Of a DNA stretch of 64,000 nt, positions 25,659-34,962 are shown one piece after another; the stretch's first letter is position 1, and each line of letters opens with the position of its first letter. The stretch spans positions 1 through 64,000 of the forward strand of contig NZ_JARGYD010000004.1 in assembly GCF_029168315.1 (NCBI RefSeq). Direction: 5' to 3'. The notes under the pieces were generated by a model that made no database searches, was not told the DNA's origin, and was given only the letters and a program-made list of their open reading frames with translations. Source of the stretch: Psychromarinibacter halotolerans. GTDB taxonomy: Bacteria > Pseudomonadota > Alphaproteobacteria > Rhodobacterales > Rhodobacteraceae. The position numbers were made by a program, and so were the translations under genes.

Positions 25659-27581
25659 ATGGCGGACTATGCAACCCGCGTCGACCGTGATGCGATCACC
25701 AACGAGATGCCGTGGAGCGAGCGGGACGTGCCGCCGACCCTGTACGGGCTTCTGAGCCAGACCGCCGAAAAGTTCCCGGACCGCAACGCGGTAACGTTCC
25801 AGATGTTCTCGGACCCCGGCGCCCGGGCGGAAACCCTGACATGGCGGACGCTGAAGGCGCGGGTCACGCAGGCCGCGAACCTGTTTCGCGGGCTGGGCGT
25901 GGGCGAAGACGACACCGTCGCGATCCTGATGCCGAACTGCACCGAGTGCGTCGTGTCGCTGTACGGCGCGCAGGTCGCCGGGATCGCCAATCCGATCAAC
26001 CCGCTGCTTGAACCGGAACAGATCGCAAGCATCCTGCGCGAAACAGGCGCGAAGGTGCTGGTGACCCTGCGGGCGTTTCCGAAGACCGACATCGCGCAGA
26101 AGGCGGCCAAGGCTTTGCGGCTTGCCCCCGGCGTCGAGACCGTGATCGAGGTCGACCTGCTGCGCTATCTGGATTTCCCCAAAAGCTGGATCGTGCCGCT
26201 GATCCGGCCGAAGGTGCCGGTCCGCCATAACGCGCGCGTCCTAAGCTACGCCGAAGCTGTGCCGAAGCAGTCCGAAACGCTCGACTTCGCCGACAGCGAC
26301 GGCGACCGGGTGTCGGCCTATTTCCACACCGGCGGCACCACCGGGATGCCGAAGGTGGCGCAGCACAAGTACTCGGGGTTCATCTACAACGGCTGGCTGG
26401 CGGATCGGCTGCTGTTCACCGAAGAGGACACGCTGATCTGTCCGCTGCCGTTCTTCCACGTTTTTGCCGCCGTCGTTGTGGGCGGCGCCGTGATGAGTTC
26501 GGGCGCCCATGTCGTGTTGCCGACACCGGCGGGGTATCGCGGCGACGGCGTGTTCGACAACTTCTGGAAGCTGCTTGAACGCTGGAAGGTCAGCTTCGTC
26601 ATCACCGTTCCGACGGCGATTGCCGCGTTGATGCAGCGGCCTGTGAACGCCGATCTCTCCGCGCTGAAAATCGCGTTCTCTGGATCGGCTCCGCTGCCGG
26701 TCGAACTGTACAACCGCTTTCGCACCGCGACCGACGTCACCATCGTCGAAGGGTACGGCCTGACCGAAGCCACCTGCCTTGTCGCGGTGAACCCGCCAGA
26801 GGGAGAGAAGAAGGTCGGGTCTGTCGGGCTGCCGTTCCCGTATACCGAGATCCGCATCCTGCACTGCGACGACTCGGGTGAGGTCCAGCAAGAGATGGGC
26901 GTCGACGAGGTGGGCGAGATCTGCGTGTCGAACCCCGGCGTGTTCGCCGGACAGACCTATTTGGAGCCTGACAAGAACAAGGGCCTGTTCGCGGACGGTA
27001 CGTGGTTGCGGACCGGCGACCTTGGTCGGATCGACGCGGATGGCTACCTGTGGATCACCGGGCGCGCGAAGGATCTGATCATCCGGGGCGGGCACAATAT
27101 TGACCCGGCCGAGATCGAAGAGGCGCTGACCAGTCACGACAGCGTGGCCGTCGCCGGTGCGATCGGCCAGCCCGACGCCTTCTCGGGCGAGTTGCCATGC
27201 GCGTATGTCGAACTGGTCGACGGGGCACAGGTGACAGAGGCCGAACTGCTGGAACACGCGAACAGCCGTATCCACGAACGGGCCGCGCGGCCCAAGTATC
27301 TGGAAATCGTGCCCGAGCTTCCCAAGACCGCCGTCGGCAAGGTGTTCAAGCCGGACCTTCGCAAAAGCGCCATCGCGCGGGTGTATGACGCGGCGCTGGC
27401 CGACAAGGGGCTGGCCGCGCGGGTCGTTTCTGTCGTCGAGGACAAGAAACGCGGGCTGGTGGCAAAGCTGGAGCGCACCGGCGAGGTGGACGCCGAGGCG
27501 GTGCGCCATTGCCTTGGCGAGTTCTCGCGTCCGTGGGACTGGGCGGAGGGTGCGGGGCAGAGCGGCTCGAACGCCGAGTGA
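25659..27581 (+). CDS. Acyl-CoA synthetase (AMP-forming)
   Basis: 640 aa, from the ATG at 25659 with GGGGAGG 8 nt upstream. The adenylate-forming core motifs are complete: YFHTGGTTGMPKVAQ (P-loop), EGYGLTEAT, RTGDLGRIDADGYLWITGR and the catalytic Lys in TAVGKVFKPDL. It activates a carboxylic acid with ATP and CoA. A C-terminal extension of about 60 residues after the catalytic Lys is longer than usual. The chain length it prefers is not evident. It stands alone between the exporter and the M20 gene. Confidence 0.9.
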   Translation: MADYATRVDRDAITNEMPWSERDVPPTLYGLLSQTAEKFPDRNAVTFQMFSDPGARAETLTWRTLKARVTQAANLFRGLGVGEDDTVAILMPNCTECVVSLYGAQVAGIANPINPLLEPEQIASILRETGAKVLVTLRAFPKTDIAQKAAKALRLAPGVETVIEVDLLRYLDFPKSWIVPLIRPKVPVRHNARVLSYAEAVPKQSETLDFADSDGDRVSAYFHTGGTTGMPKVAQHKYSGFIYNGWLADRLLFTEEDTLICPLPFFHVFAAVVVGGAVMSSGAHVVLPTPAGYRGDGVFDNFWKLLERWKVSFVITVPTAIAALMQRPVNADLSALKIAFSGSAPLPVELYNRFRTATDVTIVEGYGLTEATCLVAVNPPEGEKKVGSVGLPFPYTEIRILHCDDSGEVQQEMGVDEVGEICVSNPGVFAGQTYLEPDKNKGLFADGTWLRTGDLGRIDADGYLWITGRAKDLIIRGGHNIDPAEIEEALTSHDSVAVAGAIGQPDAFSGELPCAYVELVDGAQVTEAELLEHANSRIHERAARPKYLEIVPELPKTAVGKVFKPDLRKSAIARVYDAALADKGLAARVVSVVEDKKRGLVAKLERTGEVDAEAVRHCLGEFSRPWDWAEGAGQSGSNAE

Positions 27582-27593
27582 CGTAGGTGCACG

Positions 27594-27624
27594 CGGGCAA
27601 GGGGGCGACATTCCCGCTTGCCCG
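27594..27624. other. Intergenic hairpin
   Basis: An 8-bp stem CGGGCAAG / CTTGCCCG with a 15-nt loop lies between the acyl-CoA synthetase stop and the M20 start. It has no T-run and may be a weak terminator or RNA-stability element. Confidence 0.35.
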
Positions 27625-27651
27625 GCGGGAGGGCGGGTATAGGCTGACGCC

Positions 27652-28953
27652 ATGCCGCTGACCTCCCGCCTTGTTTCCGAGATCGACGCGCGGCGCGACG
27701 ACCTGATCGCGCTGACGCAGGACCTGATCCGCATCCCGACGCTGAACCCGCCGGGCAACTGCTATCGCGACATCTGCGAGTATCTCGACGCGCGCTTGTC
27801 CGCGTCGGGCTTCGCCTGCGAGATGAAGCGCGCGGTGGGCACCCCCGGCGACAGCGAGAAATATCCGCGCTGGAACATCGTTGCCCGCCGCGAGGGGGCG
27901 ACACCGGGGGAATGCGTGCATTTCAACTCGCACACCGACGTCGTCGCCGTGGGCGAGGGGTGGACGGTCGATCCCTTCGGCGCCGAACTGAAGGACGGCC
28001 GGATCTATGGCCGGGGCGCCTGTGACATGAAGGGCGGGCTGGCCGCCTCGATCATCGCGGCCGAGGCGTTCATCGCCGCCTGTCCTGACTTTGCCGGCGC
28101 CATCGAGATCAGCGGCACCGCCGACGAGGAAACCGGCGGCTACGGCGGCGTCGCGTGGCTGGCAGAGCAGGGGCATTTTTCCCCGGAACGGGTGCAGCAC
28201 GTCATCATCCCCGAACCTTTGCACAAGGACCGCATCTGCCTTGGGCATCGGGGCGTCTGGTGGGCCGAGATCGAGACGCACGGCCGTATCGCTCATGGCT
28301 CGATGCCGTTTCTTGGCGACAGCGCGATCCGGCACATGGGCGCGGTGCTGGATGAAATGGAACGCTGGCTGTACCCGCTGCTTGCGGGCAAGCGCACCGA
28401 GATGCCGGTGATCCCCGAGGGTGCGCGTCAGTCGACGATGAACATCAACTCGATCCACGGGGGCGAGCCCGAGCCGGAACCGGACTTTACCGGCTTCCCG
28501 GCGGCCTGCGTCGCCGACCGCTGCCGCATCGTCATCGACCGCCGGTTCCTGATCGAGGAAGACCTGTCCGAGGTGAAGGCCGAGATCGCCACGCTGATGG
28601 AGCGGGTGAAGGCGGACCGCCCCGGCTTTACATACGAGATCCGCGACCTGTGGCAGGTGACGCCCACGATGACCGAGCGCGACGCGCCGGTGGTGCAGTC
28701 GGTGGCGCGCGCCATTGGCAAGGTGCTGAACCGCGACGCGGGCTATGTGGTGTCGCCCGGCACCTACGACCAGAAGCACATCGACCGGATCGGGCGGCTG
28801 AAGAACTGCATCGCCTACGGTCCCGGCGTGCTGGATCTTGCGCATCAGCCGGACGAATGGATCGGCGTCGATGACATGGCCGACAGCGCCAAGGTCATGG
28901 CGCTGACACTGTCCGAGCTTCTGGCGGGCTTACGGACGCTTTCGCTTTCGTGA
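27652..28953 (+). CDS. M20 family metallo-deacylase (ArgE/DapE-like)
   Basis: 433 aa. The M20 metal site is visible in order: FNSHTDVV (His), GRGACDMKGG (bridging Asp), TADEETGG (catalytic Glu plus ligand Glu), IIPEPLHKDR and a late ligand His region at TYDQKHIDRIG. Members remove an acyl group from an amino acid. This is one of two M20 proteins in the window; the other is at 50727. The substrate is not evident, though the following flavin reductase and peptide transporter would be compatible with peptide or N-acyl amino acid use. Confidence 0.85.
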   Translation: MPLTSRLVSEIDARRDDLIALTQDLIRIPTLNPPGNCYRDICEYLDARLSASGFACEMKRAVGTPGDSEKYPRWNIVARREGATPGECVHFNSHTDVVAVGEGWTVDPFGAELKDGRIYGRGACDMKGGLAASIIAAEAFIAACPDFAGAIEISGTADEETGGYGGVAWLAEQGHFSPERVQHVIIPEPLHKDRICLGHRGVWWAEIETHGRIAHGSMPFLGDSAIRHMGAVLDEMERWLYPLLAGKRTEMPVIPEGARQSTMNINSIHGGEPEPEPDFTGFPAACVADRCRIVIDRRFLIEEDLSEVKAEIATLMERVKADRPGFTYEIRDLWQVTPTMTERDAPVVQSVARAIGKVLNRDAGYVVSPGTYDQKHIDRIGRLKNCIAYGPGVLDLAHQPDEWIGVDDMADSAKVMALTLSELLAGLRTLSLS

Positions 28954-29054
28954 TCGGTCGGATGCGGCCAAGGGCCGACGTCTTCGGAACGGACGTCCGG
29001 TCTGGTTCGTTGAACGGACAGACCGCAACGACGGACGCCCGAAAGGAGCCCACA

Positions 29055-29726
29055 ATGACACATACGCTGACCCTGAAGGCCATCGAGCCCGTGACCCACG
29101 ACGTGAATCATCTTGTCTTCGACCGCCCCAAGGGCTTCGAGTTCACACCGGGACAGGCGACCGACTTCGCGCTGGACAAGGACGGCTGGCGCGACGAACA
29201 GCGCCCCTTCACCTTTACCGGCCTGCCGGACGCCGACCGGCTTGAATTCGTGATCAAATCCTACCCGTCGCATGACGGCGTGACGGAACAGATTGCCGAC
29301 CTGAAACCCGGCGACTCGGTGCTGATCGAGGATCCGTGGGGCGCGATCGAGGACAAGGGCCCCGGCACTTTCATCGCTGGCGGCGCAGGCATCACGCCCT
29401 TCATCGCCATTCTGCGTGCCCGCCATGCGCGCGAAGGATCGCTGGACGGATGCCAGCTGATCTTCTCGAACGACGAAAAGCGCGACATCATCCTGCGCGA
29501 CGAATGGGATGCCATGCCGGGCCTGAAAACGACCTACACTGTCACCGGCGAAGACGCCAAAGGCCTGCCGCATCACAAGATCGACGCCGAGTTTCTGGAC
29601 AGCCACGTCGCCGACTGGTCCGGCGTGTTCTATGTCTGCGGCCCCGACAAGATGGTCGAGGACATCGAGGCGATCCTGAAGGACAAGGGCGTGCCGGAAG
29701 ACCGCGTCGTCGTCGAAGCAGCCTAA
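29055..29726 (+). CDS. Ferredoxin/flavodoxin reductase-like FAD-binding oxidoreductase
   Basis: 223 aa from the ATG at 29055, which has AAAGGAG upstream. FNR-type marks are RPFTFTGLP (FAD binding, RxxT/F), GPGTFIAGGAGITPF (NAD(P)-binding start) and VFYVCGPDKMVEDI at the C terminus. There is no iron-sulfur domain, so it needs a separate partner. It would move electrons between NAD(P)H and a small redox protein; the partner is not in the window. A terminator-like hairpin follows. Confidence 0.85.
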   Translation: MTHTLTLKAIEPVTHDVNHLVFDRPKGFEFTPGQATDFALDKDGWRDEQRPFTFTGLPDADRLEFVIKSYPSHDGVTEQIADLKPGDSVLIEDPWGAIEDKGPGTFIAGGAGITPFIAILRARHAREGSLDGCQLIFSNDEKRDIILRDEWDAMPGLKTTYTVTGEDAKGLPHHKIDAEFLDSHVADWSGVFYVCGPDKMVEDIEAILKDKGVPEDRVVVEAA

Positions 29727-29755
29727 GCCGCGCTTAGCTCGCCAATGTACGACCC

Positions 29756-29786
29756 GAAGCCCCGCTGACCTGAACGGCGGGGCTTC
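29756..29786 (+). terminator. Hairpin terminator after the reductase
   Basis: A perfect 10-bp stem (GAAGCCCCGC / GCGGGGCTTC) with an 11-nt loop. There is no clear T-run after it, but it is the only structure between the reductase and the next transport operon. Confidence 0.6.
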
Positions 29787-29884
29787 GCTGTCTTGAGGGA
29801 TCGGTATGCGGCCCCGATGGGGCTTTGCGCTGGGGGCCCACGCTGCTAGCTTGGGTCGACCGGATCAACAGGGGGTCCCCGATC

Positions 29885-31357
29885 ATGTTCGCACGACTGA
29901 AGTTCTCCGTGGCCGCGCTGGCGCTTACCGCAGGTGCCGCGATGGCGCAGCAGACCGACATCACCGTCGGTATGCAGCTTGAGCCGCCCAATCTGGACCC
30001 CACCGGCGGCGCCGCCGCCGCGATTGACGAGGTGGTCTATGCCAACCTGTTCGAGGGTCTGACCCGCTACACCTCGGACGGGTCCATCGCGCCCGCGCTG
30101 GCGGAAAGCTGGGACATTTCCGAGGACGGCACGGAATACACCTTCCATCTGCGCGACGGCGTGACCTTCCACGACGGCAGCACGATGGACGCCGAGGACG
30201 TCAAGTTTTCGCTGGATCGTGCCCGCGCCGAGGACTCGACCAACGCGCAAAAGGCGCTGTTCGCGGGGATCTCCGAGGTCGAGGTCGTCGATCCGCTGAC
30301 CGTGAAGGTCACGCTGTCCGGCCCGAACTCTGCCTTCCCGAACAATATGGCATGGGGCGACGCGGTGATCGTGGCGCCCGAAAGCATCGACAATGCCGCC
30401 ACCGCTCCGGTCGGCACCGGGCCGTTCATGTTCTCGGACTGGGTGCAGGGCGACCGCGTGGAACTGGTGGCCTACGATGGCTATTGGGGCGAGAAACCCG
30501 CGCTGACCGCCGCGACCTTCAAGTTCATCTCGGACCCGACCGCCGCCTTCGCCGCCATGATGGCCGGCGACATCGACGTCTTCCCCGGTTATCCCGCGCC
30601 CGAAACGCTGGTGCAGTTCGAGGCCGACCCCCGCTTCAAGCTGCTGATCGGCTCGACCGAGGGTGAGACGATCCTTGGCATGAACAACAAGTCCGAGGCG
30701 CTGTCCGACCCGAAAGTCCGCGAGGCCATCGCCCACGCCATCAACCGTCAGGAAATCATCGACGGCGCGATGTTCGGCTACGGCACTCCGATCGGCACCC
30801 ACTTCGCGCCGCACAACCCCGACTACGTCGACCTGACCGGCCTGTCCGACTATGACCCAGACGCGTCGAAGGCGCTGCTGGCCGAGGCGGGGCAGGAGGG
30901 TCTGACCCTGTCGCTGAAACTGCCGCCCCCGTCCTACGCCCGCCGCGGCGGCGAGATCATCGCGGCCCAGTTGCGCGCCGTCGGGATCGAGACGCAGATC
31001 GAGAACCTCGAATGGGCGCAGTGGCTGGAACAGGTGTTCACCGGCAAGGACTTCGACCTGACCATCGTCAGCCACACCGAACCGATGGACATCAACATCT
31101 ACGCGCGGCCCGACTACTATTTCCAGTACGGCAAGCCCGAGTTCGTCGAGCTGATGGACGCGCTGAACCTTGCCACCGATCCGGCGGAACGGTCGTCGAT
31201 CCTTGAGCAGGCGCAGACGATGATCGCCGAGGATTACGTCAACGGCTACCTGTTCCAGCTGGCCCGCACCGGCGTCGCCAACGCGAACATCGAGGGACTG
31301 TGGGAAAACGCCCCGACACAGGCCAACGACCTGACCGGCGTCAGCTGGTCGCAATAA
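29885..31357 (+). CDS. ABC transporter substrate-binding protein, family 5 (oligopeptide/nickel type)
   Basis: 490 aa from the ATG at 29885. The signal peptide (VAALALTAGAAMAQ) is cleaved after AMA. The mature part has the family 5 pattern: GMQLEPPNLDPTGG, YTFHLRDGVTFHDGSTMDAEDVKFSLDRA-type segment and KVREAIAHAINRQEII. It delivers a peptide, opine or similar solute to the permease pair downstream. It is the first gene of a four-gene importer; the 96-nt gap to the permease holds a hairpin. Confidence 0.9.
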   Translation: MFARLKFSVAALALTAGAAMAQQTDITVGMQLEPPNLDPTGGAAAAIDEVVYANLFEGLTRYTSDGSIAPALAESWDISEDGTEYTFHLRDGVTFHDGSTMDAEDVKFSLDRARAEDSTNAQKALFAGISEVEVVDPLTVKVTLSGPNSAFPNNMAWGDAVIVAPESIDNAATAPVGTGPFMFSDWVQGDRVELVAYDGYWGEKPALTAATFKFISDPTAAFAAMMAGDIDVFPGYPAPETLVQFEADPRFKLLIGSTEGETILGMNNKSEALSDPKVREAIAHAINRQEIIDGAMFGYGTPIGTHFAPHNPDYVDLTGLSDYDPDASKALLAEAGQEGLTLSLKLPPPSYARRGGEIIAAQLRAVGIETQIENLEWAQWLEQVFTGKDFDLTIVSHTEPMDINIYARPDYYFQYGKPEFVELMDALNLATDPAERSSILEQAQTMIAEDYVNGYLFQLARTGVANANIEGLWENAPTQANDLTGVSWSQ

Positions 31358-31364
31358 CGCCACG

Positions 31365-31388
31365 CCGGCCGGGTTCGCGCCCGGCCGG
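31365..31388 (+). terminator. Hairpin between binding protein and permease genes
   Basis: A 9-bp perfect stem (CCGGCCGGG / CCCGGCCGG) with a 6-nt loop and no T-run. This position is typical of a partial terminator or mRNA-protecting element that keeps binding protein in excess over permease. Confidence 0.5.
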
Positions 31389-31453
31389 TCGCCACCGCGG
31401 GAGGCCGTGCAAGCCCCTTTCGCTGCACCCGCATCCCGCCTAACGTCCCCCAC

Positions 31454-32401
31454 ATGCTCCGCTATCTTCTCTCGCGCCTGATCTCGCTGGTCCTCAGTCT
31501 GGCCGTCGCCAGTCTGGTGATCTTCGCGATGCTCGAGATCGTGCCGGGCGATCCGGCGGCGGTGATGCTGGGGATGAATGCCCAGCCCGAGGCGCTGGCC
31601 GCGCTGCGCGCAGAACTCGGCCTGGATCTGCCGCTGGCGCAACGCTACGTGGCTTGGGTCGGGGGGATGCTGCAGGGCGATTTCGGCATCTCCTACACCT
31701 ACCGCGTCCCGGTGGCCGACCTGATTGCGGCCCGGTTGGGCGTGTCGCTGCCGCTGACGCTGTACGCGATTTTCCTGTCCACCGCGCTGGCGATCCCGCT
31801 GGGCGTCTGGGCCGCAACACGCCACGGGCGACCGGCGGACCTTGCGATCATGGGGGTGACCCAGCTTGGCATCGCGGTGCCGAACTTCTGGTTCGCGATG
31901 ATCCTTGTGCTGATCTTCGCGATACGTCTGGGCTGGTTCGCCTCTGGCGGCTTCCCGGGCTGGGACGCCGGTCTGTTCGCGGGGCTGAAGTCATTGACCC
32001 TTCCCGCGCTGGCGCTGGCACTGCTGCAGGCGTCGATCCTAGCCCGCGTGATGCGCTCGTCGCTGCTGGAGACACTGGACCGCGATTACATCCGCACCGC
32101 GCGGGCGAAGGGGCTTAGCCGGGGCCGCGCGGTGCTGCGACACGCCCTGCGCAACGCGCTGATCCCGGTGATGACGATCCTTGGCATGCAGGTCTCTGTG
32201 CTGATCGCCGGTGCGATCGTGGTCGAGAACGTGTTCTTCCTGCCGGGGCTGGGACGTCTGATCTTTCAGGCCGTGACCCAGCGCGACCTGATCGTGGTCG
32301 AGGCGGTGGTGATGCTGCTGGTCTTCGCGGTGGTGCTGGTCAACTTCCTTGTCGACCTTGCCTATGCCGTCGTCGACCCAAGGCTGAGGCGCAGCGCATG
32401 A
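31454..32401 (+). CDS. ABC transporter permease (DppB/OppB type)
   Basis: 315 aa with six hydrophobic segments and the binding-protein-dependent permease loop RTARAKGLSRGRAVLRHALRN (EAA-like) in the second half. It opens MLRYLLSRLISLVLSL, the usual DppB N terminus. It pairs with the DppC-type gene, whose start overlaps its stop by 4 bp. Confidence 0.92.
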   Translation: MLRYLLSRLISLVLSLAVASLVIFAMLEIVPGDPAAVMLGMNAQPEALAALRAELGLDLPLAQRYVAWVGGMLQGDFGISYTYRVPVADLIAARLGVSLPLTLYAIFLSTALAIPLGVWAATRHGRPADLAIMGVTQLGIAVPNFWFAMILVLIFAIRLGWFASGGFPGWDAGLFAGLKSLTLPALALALLQASILARVMRSSLLETLDRDYIRTARAKGLSRGRAVLRHALRNALIPVMTILGMQVSVLIAGAIVVENVFFLPGLGRLIFQAVTQRDLIVVEAVVMLLVFAVVLVNFLVDLAYAVVDPRLRRSA

Positions 32402-33216
32402 GGCTGCCCGCAGGCTTCGTGATCGGTGCGGCGCTTAGCGCCGTGTTCCTGTCGATGGCGCTGGTGTCGCTGGTGTGGGTGCCGCATGACGTGGCCGCGC
32501 TGGCGGTGGCCGAGCGGATGAAGGTGCCCGGCGACGGCTATGTCCTTGGCACGGACCACCTTGGGCGGGACATCCTGTCGATGCTGATGGTCGGCGCGCG
32601 CACCTCGATCGGCGTCGCGCTGGTGGCGGCGGGCATCGGACTTGCCGTCGGGGTGCCGCTGGGCCTGTTCGCCGCCGCGCGCAGGGGCGGTTGGGTAGAC
32701 GAGATCATCATGCGCGGCAACGATCTTGTCTTCGCCTTTCCGCCGCTGGTCATGGCCATCCTGATCGCGGCGGTCTTCGGCCCCTCGGCGCTGAACGCGA
32801 TGCTGGCGATCGGGGTGTTCAACATCCCGGTCTTCGCCCGCGTCGCCCGCGCCGGGGCGATCAGCCTGTGGACGCTGGATTTCATCATGGCCGCCCGCGT
32901 CGCCGGGAAGGGCGCGGCCCGCATCAGCGCCGAGCACATCCTGCCCAACATCGGCAACCTGCTGATCGTACAGGCCACGATCCAGTTCTCGGTCGGCATC
33001 GTGTCCGAGGCGGCGCTGAGCTATTTCGGCCTTGGCGCGCAGCCCCCGGTGCCCTCGTGGGGCCGGATGCTGGCGGACAGCCAGACGATGATCGGCCTTG
33101 CCCCCCACATGGCGCTGATCCCGGGCCTTGCGATCGTGCTGATGGTGCTGGGCCTGAACCTGATGGGGGACGGGCTGCGCGACATGCTCGACCCCCGAAT
33201 GCGGCGCGCGGCATGA
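32398..33216 (+). CDS. ABC transporter permease (DppC/OppC type)
   Basis: 272 aa. The LGTDHLGRDILSMLM motif near residue 50 and the EAA-like AARVAGKGAARISAEHILPN are typical of DppC. The first segment is a TM anchor. Its overlap with the upstream permease gene shows coupling. A half-copy of the intergenic repeat separates it from the ATPase gene. Confidence 0.92.
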   Translation: MRLPAGFVIGAALSAVFLSMALVSLVWVPHDVAALAVAERMKVPGDGYVLGTDHLGRDILSMLMVGARTSIGVALVAAGIGLAVGVPLGLFAAARRGGWVDEIIMRGNDLVFAFPPLVMAILIAAVFGPSALNAMLAIGVFNIPVFARVARAGAISLWTLDFIMAARVAGKGAARISAEHILPNIGNLLIVQATIQFSVGIVSEAALSYFGLGAQPPVPSWGRMLADSQTMIGLAPHMALIPGLAIVLMVLGLNLMGDGLRDMLDPRMRRAA

Positions 33217-33230
33217 CGGAACCTTCAATG

Positions 33231-33262
33231 CCTCCGGCGGGGATATTTCCAGACCAAAGAGG
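33231..33262 (+). repeat. Intergenic repeat, half copy 1
   Basis: Contains the GGCGGGGATATTTCCAGACC core, the form of the repeat also seen as the right arm at 41.4 kb and at 57.5 kb. It sits within the transporter operon just before the ATPase start. Confidence 0.6.
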
Positions 33263-33271
33263 GCCGCGCCC

Positions 33272-34849
33272 ATGTTGACGGTCGATGGCCTGTGGATGCG
33301 GATCGGGAACGCGCAGATCCTGCGCGACGTCTCGTTCGATGTGGCGCCGGGCGAGGTTTTTGGCATCGTGGGCGAAAGCGGCTCTGGCAAGTCGATGACG
33401 GCGCTGTCGGTGCTGCGGCTGGAACCCCGCGGCGCGCGCCTGTCCGGGCGGATCGCGTTCGAGGGCCGCGACCTGCTGACCGAACCCGAGCGCCGCCTGA
33501 ACGCGCTGCGCGGGCGCGACATCGGCATGATCTTCCAAGAGCCGATGACGGCGCTGAACCCGCTGAAGACCATCGGGGACCAAGTGGCGGAAACGCTGCT
33601 GGTGCATGGCGCCGCCGACCGGTCCGGCGCGCGCGCAATGGCAGAGGAACGGCTGGCCCGCGTCGGGCTCGACCCCGCCCGCGTGCCGCTGTCGCGCTAT
33701 CCGCACGAGCTGTCCGGCGGCCAGCGCCAACGTGTCTGCATCGCCGCGGCGGTGGCGCTGCGGCCCAAACTGCTGATCGCGGACGAACCCACGACGGCGC
33801 TGGATGTCACGACGCAGGCGCAGATCCTCGAGCTGCTGAAGGACCTCGTGGCGGACGAGGGCATGGCGCTGATGCTGATCACCCACGATCTTGCCGTCGT
33901 CCATGGACTGGCGGATCGCGTCGCGGTCATGCGCGGCGGCGAGGTGGTGGATCAGGGCCCCACCGGGCAGTTGTTCCGCGCCCGCGCGCATCCCTATACC
34001 GCGCGACTTTTCGAAGACAGCCGACACGTCCCCAAGCGTGCCGCGCGCCCCAAGGGACAGCCCGTGCTGGACGTGCGCGACGCTGTGCGCGTCTATCCGG
34101 GCCGCCGGCGGGGACTGTTCGGCGGGTCGGACCCGGTTCGCGCGGTGGACGGCGTGTCGCTGACGGTGGCGGCTGGCGAAAGCGTCGGGCTTGTGGGCGA
34201 GTCGGGCTGCGGCAAGTCCACCCTGACCCGCGCGATCCTCGGGCTGGAGCCGTTGCAGGGCGGTGCGGTACAGCTTGACGGTCAGGCCGTGGTGGCGGGC
34301 CGGGTGCCGTCCGACCTGCGCCGCCGGATGCAGGTGGTGTTTCAGGATCCCTACGGCTCGTTCGACCCGCGACAGAAGGTGTCGCGGCTGGTGGCGGAAC
34401 CCTTTCACCTGCACCCCGTCCCGGCGGACGAACGCCGCAGGCGCGTGGCCGAGGCGTTGAAGGCCGTGGGGCTGACCCCCGAAGATGGCAGCCGCTTCAT
34501 CCACGAGTTCTCGGGCGGCCAGCGACAGCGCATCGCCATCGCCCGCGCCATCGTCATCCGCCCCGGCCTTGTCATCCTCGACGAGGCGGTTTCCGCGCTG
34601 GACGTTTCGATCCGGGCGCAGATCCTCGATTTGCTGGCCGACCTGCAGCACCGCTTCGGTCTGAGCTATCTGTTCATCAGCCACGACCTGTCGGTGGTCC
34701 GCGCGATCACCGACCGGGTGCTGGTGATGAAGTCCGGCAAGATCGTGGAACAAGGCGAGACGGCGCAAGTGCTTCACGCGCCGGACAACGGATACACCCG
34801 CGCCCTCGTCGCGGCGGCCCCGGTGCTGCCGGACGCAGAGACCGTCTGA
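33272..34849 (+). CDS. ABC transporter, fused double ATPase (DppD-DppF type)
   Basis: 525 aa with two complete ATPase domains. The first has Walker A GESGSGKSMT, signature LSGGQRQRV and Walker B LLIADEPTTALD. The second, from about residue 260, has GESGCGKSTL, FSGGQRQRIAIARAI and LVILDEAVSALD. This single-chain form replaces separate DppD and DppF subunits. It completes the importer made by the binding protein and two permeases just upstream. Confidence 0.92.
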   Translation: MLTVDGLWMRIGNAQILRDVSFDVAPGEVFGIVGESGSGKSMTALSVLRLEPRGARLSGRIAFEGRDLLTEPERRLNALRGRDIGMIFQEPMTALNPLKTIGDQVAETLLVHGAADRSGARAMAEERLARVGLDPARVPLSRYPHELSGGQRQRVCIAAAVALRPKLLIADEPTTALDVTTQAQILELLKDLVADEGMALMLITHDLAVVHGLADRVAVMRGGEVVDQGPTGQLFRARAHPYTARLFEDSRHVPKRAARPKGQPVLDVRDAVRVYPGRRRGLFGGSDPVRAVDGVSLTVAAGESVGLVGESGCGKSTLTRAILGLEPLQGGAVQLDGQAVVAGRVPSDLRRRMQVVFQDPYGSFDPRQKVSRLVAEPFHLHPVPADERRRRVAEALKAVGLTPEDGSRFIHEFSGGQRQRIAIARAIVIRPGLVILDEAVSALDVSIRAQILDLLADLQHRFGLSYLFISHDLSVVRAITDRVLVMKSGKIVEQGETAQVLHAPDNGYTRALVAAAPVLPDAETV

Positions 34850-34962
34850 TCCTCGCACCCCGCCCGCGCCACCGCACGTCAGCCGACGTTGCACCGCCAC
34901 GCGCACTGCGCGATAAGGCGCGGCGCCTTGGCTCACTCACCGGCGCCGGAAATGCAGGACCC

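Noticed and set aside
29846..31825. 659-codon open frame on the minus strand
   Set aside because: Antisense to the family 5 binding protein and permease; no recognisable protein pattern.
34915..34929. Palindrome AAGGCGC-G-GCGCCTT before the acyltransferase
   Set aside because: It has almost no loop and lies in GC-rich sequence where such arms are expected by chance; no second copy or promoter context supports it.
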